Part shown: one piece after another, positions 1 to 4,558 of the stretch
How the letters are laid out: each line of letters starts with the position of its first letter
Numbering within the stretch: the first letter of the stretch is position 1
Assembly: GCA_003552885.1 (NCBI GenBank)
Contig: PUPA01000175.1
Span: 1 to 7,364 of the forward strand
Source: Natrialbaceae archaeon
GTDB lineage: Archaea > Halobacteriota > Halobacteria > Halobacteriales > Natrialbaceae
Reading direction: 5' to 3'
DNA: 7,364 nt
Made by a program: the position numbers and the translations under genes
The notes under the pieces: model-generated
Databases searched by the model: none
Told to the model about the DNA's origin: nothing
What the model saw: only the letters and a program-made list of their open reading frames with translations

Positions 1-15
1 CGAGCGAATGGAAGC

Positions 16-22
16 GTTTTAG
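16..22 (+). promoter_or_regulatory. TATA-like element of the AMMECR1 gene
   Basis: The A/T-rich gttttag is centred about 29 nt before the ATG at 48, the spacing expected for a leaderless haloarchaeal transcript. No Shine-Dalgarno sequence lies between it and the start. The 10-mer gaagcgtttt (11-20) recurs at the equivalent place before the amine oxidase gene (4523-4532). This is inferred from position and composition only. Confidence 0.45.
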
Positions 23-47
23 ACGCCCCCGAACCATCGTCTACTGT

Positions 48-650
48 ATGTCCCAGGGACAGGGCGTCGATCTCTCCTACGAAGACGGTGCGCGTGCGGT
101 CGAGCTGGCACGCGAGGCAGTCGACTCCTACGTACGACACGGCCAACGGGAACATCCGGGCAGCATGCGCGAGGCCTTCTACGAGCGGACGGGCGCGTTC
201 GTCCGTCTCGAGGCGACTGCCGGTCGGGGCAGCCTCCGGGGCTGTGCCGGCGGCTACCGGTCGGGCGACCAGCTCGGACACGTGATCGTCGACTCGGCGA
301 TCGAGGCCGCGAGCGAGGACTCCTGTGGCTCGGAGGTGACGCCCTCGGAGCTACAGAACCTCACCGTCTCGGTCTGTGCGGTCAGGAACGTGTTGTTGAC
401 CGACGATCCGCTCGCGGACCTCGAGCTCGGCACCCACGGCGTCGCCGTCGACGGGAGCGGAAACAGCGGCTGGCTCTACCCGACCGTCCCCATCGAGAAC
501 GGCTGGACCGAACGCGAGTACCTCGATCGAGTCTGTCGGAAAGCCCGGCTCCCGCCGACGGCCTGGCAGAACGACGACGTCGTCGTCACCCTCTTCGAGG
601 GACAGGTGTTCCGCGAGCGGGAGGCAAACGGCAGCGTCGAACAGCTGTAG
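48..650 (+). CDS. AMMECR1-domain protein (TIGR00296 family)
   Basis: This 200-aa protein has the length and motifs of archaeal AMMECR1-domain proteins, a family found in archaea, bacteria and eukaryotes. The invariant family signature is present as LRGCAG at residues 63-68 (commonly LRGCIG), with the family Cys at 66. The C-terminal half carries the conserved GWLYPTVPIENGW block (141-153) followed by EYLDRVCRKARLPPTAW (157-173), typical of the archaeal/bacterial branch. No signal peptide or membrane segment is seen, so it is probably cytoplasmic. The biochemical function is not established; a catalytic or ligand-binding role around the LRGC motif is usually suggested. The ATG at 48 is favoured because a TATA-like element lies about 29 nt upstream and the downstream sequence starts the family domain at once. 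It converges with the HAD gene and shows no operon partner in view. Confidence 0.93.
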   Translation: MSQGQGVDLSYEDGARAVELAREAVDSYVRHGQREHPGSMREAFYERTGAFVRLEATAGRGSLRGCAGGYRSGDQLGHVIVDSAIEAASEDSCGSEVTPSELQNLTVSVCAVRNVLLTDDPLADLELGTHGVAVDGSGNSGWLYPTVPIENGWTEREYLDRVCRKARLPPTAWQNDDVVVTLFEGQVFREREANGSVEQL

Positions 651-660
651 CCCTTCGCCG

Positions 661-720
661 ACTCGTCCTCGCTCCCGCCGCCGTCCGCCGCCTCGTCCTC
701 GCTCCCGCCGCCGTCCGCCA
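661..720. repeat. 30-bp tandem duplication between convergent genes
   Basis: Positions 661-690 and 691-720 are two abutting 30-bp copies that differ only at the first and last base (28/30 identical). The core is tcgtcctcgctcccgccgcc. The repeat fills nearly all of the 72-nt gap between the AMMECR1 stop (650) and the HAD stop (723-725). Read on the minus strand, one frame gives an acidic linker-like peptide with ADGGGSEDE twice, but that is not the frame of the HAD gene. Confidence 0.9.
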
Positions 721-722
721 AC

Positions 723-1985
723 TCACTCGTCGCCGAATCCCGACCCGAGGCTCGCAAAGCGGTTCATCGCGTACACCGTCCGGAGAATCTCGACGCTCCG
801 TCCGCGGTCGAACACCAGCCCGTCGGTTCCCAGCACGTGTTCGATCACCTCCTCCGTGGCATGGTCCGGCGCGGCGGCGATTCCGGCGTCGTTCTCGACG
901 GCCCACTCCATCACCCGCAGATCGCTCCTGGAGTCGCCCATCACGAGCGCGAACGGATCGTCGACGCCGAGCACCGACAGCGCGCGCTCGACGCCGGCCA
1001 CCTTGTCGAGCTCGAGGCTGGCGATCTCGGCGGCGTCGGCCTCGTGGTAGGCGACCTCGATCCGCTCTAGCAGCGCCGACAGCGCGTCCGGGCTCTCCGC
1101 GGGGAGCGTTGTGGGGTACGCGCCGCGTCGTTCGAGCACGCCGCGGATCGCCGGCTCGCGGTCGGCGTAAAAGCGGCGCGTTTCCGGAACGGCCGCGGCC
1201 CGGTCGGCTCCCACCGTGGCCGCGGCCGCGTCGGCGAGCAGGTCGATCAGGGCGACGAGCGCGGCCTCGACGATCTCCCGGGATCGCGGGGTACCGATCC
1301 TGTCGTTCGGTTTCACCGTGACGTTGAACTCGTTTCCCTGGAGGTGACAGCCCCGTCGCAGCTCCGGCCCGGCCTCCCGGAGCAGCCGCGAGCGGACGTC
1401 CTCGAAGATCCCACGGATCGTCGGGTCGAGCTCCTCGTAGAGCAGGGCTTTGGTCTCCGCGCCGTGACCGGGGGTGAACACGCCCGCACCCGCCTCGTAG
1501 ACGATCGAGAACCGCCCGGAGTGGACGACCGCGCTGCCGAGGCCCTGGACGGCGAACCCCTTGACGTTCTCTACGGTCTGGCCGGTGCAGATCACGATCG
1601 GCACGCCGGCGTCGTGGAACTCGGTGAGCGCGTGGAGGGTCTCGCGGGGGATCTCGTTGTCCGTGCCGCCGGCGGTGCGCAGGGTGCCGTCGACGTCGAG
1701 CACGAGGACGTTCACCGCCCGGCCGTATCTCGCCTCGAGGTCGAGCGCCGCGAACGCCCCCTCGCGTGTCACGCGGGCTGCGACCTCAGCGAACGTCTCC
1801 CCGGCGGCGAACCCCCGCCTGATGGCGTCCTTTCGCCGTTCGAGCTCCTCGCTCGCGGCTCGCCAGCTCTCGAGGGCGACCCGCGAGTCGACGACGGGGA
1901 AGACGTCGACGAACTCCTGGTACTCCCGGAGCCCGTCGGTGTCGAACTCGTCGTAGAGCCGGTAGAGGAGGTCGTGGCGCTCCAT
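723..1985 (-). CDS. HAD-superfamily phosphatase with N-terminal extension
   Basis: This 420-aa protein is a haloacid dehalogenase-type hydrolase. All four HAD motifs are visible: motif I LDVDGTL (nucleophile Asp97, acid/base Asp99), motif II VICTG (Thr134), motif III Lys328 in ELDKVAG, and motif IV MGDSRSDL (Asp351, Asp355). The long stretch between motifs II and III fits a large C2-type cap like that of Cof, phosphoglycolate or sugar-phosphate phosphatases, so a phosphomonoester substrate is likely but its identity cannot be read. Residues 1-90 are a mostly helical, charged extension before the catalytic core that I do not recognise. The ATG at 1985 has a TATA-like gttatc about 26 nt upstream, supporting a leaderless message. 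The gene diverges from gfcR across a 92-nt gap. A sugar-phosphate role is suggested by this neighbour only. Confidence 0.88.
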   Translation of the reverse strand: MERHDLLYRLYDEFDTDGLREYQEFVDVFPVVDSRVALESWRAASEELERRKDAIRRGFAAGETFAEVAARVTREGAFAALDLEARYGRAVNVLVLDVDGTLRTAGGTDNEIPRETLHALTEFHDAGVPIVICTGQTVENVKGFAVQGLGSAVVHSGRFSIVYEAGAGVFTPGHGAETKALLYEELDPTIRGIFEDVRSRLLREAGPELRRGCHLQGNEFNVTVKPNDRIGTPRSREIVEAALVALIDLLADAAAATVGADRAAAVPETRRFYADREPAIRGVLERRGAYPTTLPAESPDALSALLERIEVAYHEADAAEIASLELDKVAGVERALSVLGVDDPFALVMGDSRSDLRVMEWAVENDAGIAAAPDHATEEVIEHVLGTDGLVFDRGRSVEILRTVYAMNRFASLGSGFGDE

Positions 1986-2008
1986 GGTCGACCACCGGGA
2001 TCGAACCC

Positions 2009-2014
2009 GATAAC
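2009..2014 (-). promoter_or_regulatory. TATA-like element of the HAD phosphatase gene
   Basis: On the minus strand the sequence reads gttatc, centred about 26 nt before the ATG at 1985. This is the only A/T-rich patch at the right distance. It shares the 92-nt divergent spacer with the gfcR promoter, so one regulator could act on both. The assignment is by position and composition. Confidence 0.4.
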
Positions 2015-2049
2015 TCCCGCGGTAAGCCGTAGCAGGCCGACGACACGAC

Positions 2050-2056
2050 TATTGTA
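2050..2056 (+). promoter_or_regulatory. TATA-like element of gfcR
   Basis: The sequence tattgta is centred about 25 nt before the ATG at 2078, with no ribosome binding site in between, consistent with a leaderless transcript. The 7-mer cccgcgg flanks the region at 2016-2022 and 2057-2063 and could be part of a regulator site, but in such GC-rich DNA it may be chance. Confidence 0.5.
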
Positions 2057-2077
2057 CCCGCGGTCGAATCCCGGTCC

Positions 2078-2716
2078 ATGAAGAACGTCGACGACCTGAT
2101 CGAGAGCGCGGCCGAACTCGCCGCCCGCGGGCTCTCGGGCGGGGAGATCGCCGACGAGTTGAACGTCTCCCGTGAGACCGCGAGCTGGCTCGTCGAGCGC
2201 GGCGGGGCCGCCGTCGAGCCCGACCGACCGGACCGCCCCGACGGCGCCCAGGACATCCACGTCGACTGGTCGGCGATCGGCCGGGACAGCAAGCGCCTGG
2301 CCGCTGTCGCCTCGGCGATGGCCGACCTGCTGTCGAGGGAGGGCGGCGACGTCGACCTGACGGTCGGGGTCGAGAAAGCCGGCGTCCCGATCGCCAGCCT
2401 CATCGCCCACGAGCTGGGCACCGACCTCGCGGCGTACACCCCCGCGAAACACCGATGGGAGGCCGAGTCGGACATCGAGGAGCTCGGCGGAACGTTCTCG
2501 CGGAACTTCGCGACGATCCGTGACAGGGCGTGTTACGTCGTCGACGACACGGTCACCAGCGGCACGACGATGCGGGAGACGATCGAGGCGATCCGGACGG
2601 AGGGCGGCGAGCCGGCCGCCTGCGTCGTCCTCGCGGACAAACAGGGCGTCGACGAGCTCGCCGGCGTCCCCGTCTACTCGCTGCTCCGGGTGATCAGCGT
2701 CCGGAAAGGGCGGTGA
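2078..2716 (+). CDS. gfcR: GfcR-type transcriptional regulator (PRTase-like)
   Basis: This 212-aa protein combines an N-terminal helix-turn-helix (about residues 5-42, with ARGLSGGEIADELNVSRETA typical of the recognition unit) with a type I phosphoribosyltransferase domain (about 60-205). The PRPP-loop signature is intact at 152-165 (CYVVDDTVTSGTTM), with the paired acids Asp156-Asp157. Databases often label this family orotate phosphoribosyltransferase-like protein. In Haloferax volcanii the family member GfcR is a regulator of glucose and fructose degradation genes, so a similar role in sugar catabolism is expected here; its targets cannot be seen in this window. The fused HTH distinguishes it from the biosynthetic enzyme PyrE. 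The ATG at 2078 is supported by the TATA element at -25 and by the start of the HTH. The stop overlaps a GTG that could begin a very small ORF. Confidence 0.9.
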   Translation: MKNVDDLIESAAELAARGLSGGEIADELNVSRETASWLVERGGAAVEPDRPDRPDGAQDIHVDWSAIGRDSKRLAAVASAMADLLSREGGDVDLTVGVEKAGVPIASLIAHELGTDLAAYTPAKHRWEAESDIEELGGTFSRNFATIRDRACYVVDDTVTSGTTMRETIEAIRTEGGEPAACVVLADKQGVDELAGVPVYSLLRVISVRKGR

Positions 2717-2784
2717 GCCCGACCGTGCTCCGGGAACTCCTCTCGCGTCTCCGCGAGGGCGAAAGCGACGTGGATCGCCCGTAG
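2713..2784 (+). CDS. Candidate 23-aa small ORF coupled to gfcR
   Basis: A GTG at 2713-2715 overlaps the gfcR stop in a GTGA arrangement, the geometry used for translational coupling. It opens a 23-codon frame ending in TAG at 2782-2784. The central peptide TVLRELLSRLREGESDV could form a charged amphipathic helix, and most third positions are G or C. However, any open frame in this DNA tends to look that way, there is no recognisable family, and the last codons fall in a hairpin. It may be chance. Confidence 0.18.
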   Translation: MSPTVLRELLSRLREGESDVDRP

Positions 2785-2818
2785 CGATCCCACCGTCCGG
2801 GAGTCGCCGCTCCCGACG
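2770..2818. terminator. Paired hairpins in gfcR/methyltransferase convergent gap
   Basis: Two back-to-back inverted repeats lie here. The first pairs ggatcgc (2772-2778) with gcgatcc (2784-2790) over a 5-nt loop and extends by two more pairs past a bulge. The second pairs cgggag (2798-2803) with ctcccg (2810-2815) over a 6-nt loop, plus three pairs past a bulged C. Their place between convergent genes suits transcript ends or mRNA 3' stability. No T-tract follows, and haloarchaeal termination normally relies on one, so the terminator role is inferred. Confidence 0.3.
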
Positions 2819-2844
2819 GATCCGGCCCGTCGGCGGCGGTCGGT

Positions 2845-3399
2845 TCACCGACGGGCGACGACGACGAACGTCTCCCGACGCTCGCGGGCGTCGTCGATCC
2901 GAAAGCCGGCCTCGAGCAGCTCGCCGGCGACCGCGGCGACGTCGCGGTACCGGTGGCTGTCCCGGCCCTCGCGGTCGCCCGCGCCGGTCGCCGACCAGTC
3001 GACGACGACCAGCCGGCCGCCGGGGCGGACGACCCGCGCGATCTCCTCCAGTACGTCGTCGAAGCCGTGGTGGTAGGTCCGCACCGAGATCCCGCCGTCG
3101 AGGTGGTCGTCGGGAAACGGGAGCCGTCCGAAGTCGGCGAGCACCGGAACGACGTTCGCGGCCATCCCGCGCTCGCGGTAGGCCGCGTGCAGCCCCCGTC
3201 GGACGTCGACCGCGTAGACGGTCCCGGCGGCCGGTGCCAGCTCGTCGGTGAACAGCCCCGTCCCGCTCCCGAAGTCGGCAACGTGCCACCCCGGTCCGGG
3301 GTCGAGAAACGACCGAAGCTCCTCGCCCGAACAGTACCGGAACGAGGCCGGATCGCTCAGCGTCGCCACCCGCTCTGGATCGTACGGATCCGGTGACAT
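2845..3399 (-). CDS. Class I SAM-dependent methyltransferase
   Basis: The 184-aa product has a single Rossmann-type methyltransferase domain of the Methyltransf_11/UbiE-like kind. Motif I, which binds S-adenosylmethionine, is VADFGSGTG (residues 40-48); the strand after it, VYAVDV (61-66), ends in the acidic residue that contacts the ribose; LPFPDDHLDGGIS (93-105) is the motif II region; and VVRPGGRLVVVDW (123-135) is motif III. The methyl acceptor cannot be read from the sequence; a small molecule is common in this group. The open frame extends upstream to 3495, but the ATG at 3399 is chosen because a clear TATA-like element (tttaag on the minus strand) sits about 27 nt before it and the extra N-terminal residues are not domain-like. 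It diverges from the threonylcarbamoyl-AMP synthase gene. Confidence 0.88.
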   Translation of the reverse strand: MSPDPYDPERVATLSDPASFRYCSGEELRSFLDPGPGWHVADFGSGTGLFTDELAPAAGTVYAVDVRRGLHAAYRERGMAANVVPVLADFGRLPFPDDHLDGGISVRTYHHGFDDVLEEIARVVRPGGRLVVVDWSATGAGDREGRDSHRYRDVAAVAGELLEAGFRIDDARERRETFVVVARR

Positions 3400-3423
3400 G
3401 GCCCGAGAGTGCCCCTCGAAGGA

Positions 3424-3430
3424 CTTAAAC
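3424..3430 (-). promoter_or_regulatory. TATA element of the methyltransferase gene
   Basis: On the minus strand it reads gtttaag, centred about 27 nt upstream of the ATG at 3399, with no ribosome binding site between. This decides the choice of 3399 over the earlier in-frame start at 3495, which would place the promoter inside the gene. Confidence 0.6.
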
Positions 3431-3469
3431 GGGCCGCCGTGGGAGCCGACGGTCGGGCCGTGGACGCGG

Positions 3470-3478
3470 TACGTTTTT
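3470..3478 (+). promoter_or_regulatory. TATA-like element of the threonylcarbamoyl-AMP synthase gene
   Basis: The A/T-rich tacgttttt in an otherwise very GC-rich spacer ends about 26 nt before the GTG at 3504, the expected leaderless spacing. The gggag at 3497-3501 is too close to the start to act as a normal ribosome binding site. Confidence 0.45.
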
Positions 3479-3503
3479 CCCCGCGAGGGGCCCACCGGGA
3501 GCC

Positions 3504-4100
3504 GTGAACGAACTCGACCGTGCGGCCGCGGCGATCGAGGCCGGCGAGCTCGTCGTCTACCCGACCGAGACGGTGTACGGGCTCGGTGCGGACGCGCTCG
3601 ATCCGGCGGCCGTCGAGGCCGTCTTCGCGGCGAAACGCCGGGAGCGGTCGAAGCCGATCTCGCTGGCGGTGTCGTCCGTGCCGGCGGCCTCGGCGGTCGT
3701 CCGGCTGAGCGAGCGCGAGCGGCGGTTCGCAGACCGGTTTCTCCCGGGACCCGTGACGGTGCTCTGTGAGCGCCGGGAGTCGGTGCCCGACGTCCTCGTC
3801 GCCGGCCGCGAGCGGGTCGGCCTACGGGTCCCCGACGACGAGTTCGCCCGCTCGCTCGCGGGGCGGGCCGGACCGATAACGGCCACGAGCGCGAACGTGA
3901 GCGGGCGTCCGGCCGCCCGCCGGGCCGACGAGCTCGATCCGGAGGTCCGCGACCGCACCGCGGTCGTCGTCGACGGCGGGGAAACCCCGGGCTCGGCGAG
4001 CACGGTCGTCGACGTCTCGGGTGGGCGGATCCTCCGCGACGGGCCGGGGTCCGGAGCGATCCGCGAGTGGCTCGACCGGGCCGGTCACTCGAGGCCGTAG
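3504..4100 (+). CDS. Threonylcarbamoyl-AMP synthase (TsaC/YrdC/Sua5 family)
   Basis: This 198-aa protein is an L-threonylcarbamoyladenylate synthase, which makes threonylcarbamoyl-AMP from threonine, bicarbonate and ATP for the t6A modification at position 37 of ANN-decoding tRNAs. The YrdC domain spans nearly the whole chain: PTETVYGLGADA (20-31) at the start, the basic KRRERSKPISL loop (44-54) that contacts substrate, LPGPVTVL (80-87), ITATSANVSG (125-134) and GSASTVVD (163-170) with ILRDG near the end. There is no extra C-terminal Sua5 domain, so it is the short, TsaC-like form. It starts with GTG, with a TATA-like element about 28 nt upstream. The last 16 nt overlap the convergent small gene. 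t6A synthesis also needs the KEOPS complex, not encoded in view. Confidence 0.92.
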   Translation: MNELDRAAAAIEAGELVVYPTETVYGLGADALDPAAVEAVFAAKRRERSKPISLAVSSVPAASAVVRLSERERRFADRFLPGPVTVLCERRESVPDVLVAGRERVGLRVPDDEFARSLAGRAGPITATSANVSGRPAARRADELDPEVRDRTAVVVDGGETPGSASTVVDVSGGRILRDGPGSGAIREWLDRAGHSRP

Positions 4101-4306
4101 TCGGCCAGCGAGTGGCTGTGTTTCCAGGCGCCGGTGATCTCGTCGACGTCGAACTCGAGCTCGCCGTCGGCCAGCCGGAGCGTGACCGCCTCCTCGCCGA
4201 TCTCGGTGTCGTGCAGGTGCAACTCCAGGGGCTGGTCGAACTCGGCGACGTTGACCATCAGCTCGCCGGCCGCATCGAGTCGTGCACGGAGCGTCTCTGG
4301 ATCCAT
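4085..4306 (-). CDS. Small acidic protein of unknown function, 73 aa
   Basis: I do not assign a function. The 73-residue product is strongly acidic and seems to be a compact soluble domain: a helix (about residues 4-16) followed by alternating beta-like segments (ELMVNVAEF, LELHLHD, AVTLRLADGELEFDV) and an aromatic/histidine-rich tail with WKHSHSLADYG (61-71). It has no membrane segment or signal peptide. A longer open frame runs upstream across the 28-bp repeats, but the ATG at 4306 is chosen because one of the best TATA boxes in the window (aatataaatt, 4330-4339) sits about 28 nt before it and the upstream translation is Arg/Pro/Ser-rich and unlike a haloarchaeal protein. Its end overlaps the convergent synthase gene by 16 nt. 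The regular strand pattern suggests a real conserved family, probably restricted to haloarchaea; that is an inference. Confidence 0.75.
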   Translation of the reverse strand: MDPETLRARLDAAGELMVNVAEFDQPLELHLHDTEIGEEAVTLRLADGELEFDVDEITGAWKHSHSLADYGLE

Positions 4307-4329
4307 AGCGTGACCGTTTGGTTCGCCAC

Positions 4330-4339
4330 AATATAAATT
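4330..4339 (-). promoter_or_regulatory. Strong TATA box of the 73-aa gene
   Basis: On the minus strand it reads aatttatatt, close to the haloarchaeal TTTATA-type consensus and the longest A/T run in the window. It is centred about 28 nt before the ATG at 4306, supporting a short-leader or leaderless transcript and the short version of the gene. The 28-bp repeat array begins 17 bp upstream of it. Confidence 0.7.
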
Positions 4340-4355
4340 CGGCCCACCGTCCCCA

Positions 4356-4467
4356 CTCGGGCGGAACGGATCCACGCTCGCCGCTCGGGCGGGGCTGGTC
4401 CACGCCCGCCGCTCGGACAGGACGGATCCACGCCCGCCGCTCGGACAGGACGGATCCACGCTCGTCA
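4356..4467. repeat. Four tandem 28-bp direct repeats
   Basis: Four units abut exactly: 4356-4383, 4384-4411, 4412-4439 and 4440-4467. Each begins ctcgg, has ccacgc near base 17 and keeps strict 28-bp spacing. Units three and four match at 25 of 28 bases; the others differ from unit three at four or five. GGATCC occurs in units one, three and four. The following 28 bp (4468-4495) keep only traces of the unit. A 6-bp inverted repeat, cgggcg with cgcccg, lies inside unit two. The period is not a multiple of three, so it is not protein coding, and there are no spacers, so it is not CRISPR. It sits between two divergent promoters. Confidence 0.92.
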
Positions 4468-4527
4468 CTCTGGAGGGGCGAACCCGCCGAGTGCGGTCTG
4501 TGGCCGAGTGCCGCCGGCAGTAGAAGC

Positions 4528-4534
4528 GTTTTTT
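4528..4534 (+). promoter_or_regulatory. TATA-like element of the amine oxidase gene
   Basis: The run gtttttt is centred about 28 nt before the ATG at 4559. It is preceded by gaagc, giving gaagcgtttt (4523-4532), the same 10-mer as before the AMMECR1 gene at a similar distance from its start. The gagg stretches at 4547-4550 and 4554-4557 could help ribosome binding if the leader is longer, but are not a strong Shine-Dalgarno match. Confidence 0.5.
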
Positions 4535-4558
4535 CCGCCACCCCACGAGGATCGAGGC

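Noticed and set aside
586..725. GTGA-coupled frame after the HAD stop
   Set aside because: A GTG overlaps the HAD stop, but the frame is a basic Arg/Ala repeat running antisense into the AMMECR1 gene, unlike a haloarchaeal protein.
1994..2014. tRNA T-arm-like gggttcgatccc on the minus strand upstream of the HAD gene
   Set aside because: The loop looks like a tRNA T-loop, but the 5-bp stem does not pair properly around a 7-nt loop and no acceptor, anticodon or D arm can be found. It overlaps the HAD promoter.
1344..2081. Long plus-strand open frame antisense to the HAD gene
   Set aside because: It mirrors the HAD coding frame, ends beyond the HAD start across the divergent promoter, and has no recognisable domain, whereas the minus strand has all four HAD motifs.
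1769..3289. Very long minus-strand frame (about 506 codons)
   Set aside because: It crosses gfcR, two intergenic regions and parts of two other genes, and its translation is dominated by Arg, Pro and Gly, as expected for an off-frame reading of GC-rich DNA.
3400..3495. Longer methyltransferase starting at 3495
   Set aside because: It would place the clear TATA element at 3424-3430 inside the coding region, and the added residues do not look like part of the domain.
4356..4467. CRISPR array
   Set aside because: The repeats abut with no spacers, and no cas genes are in view.
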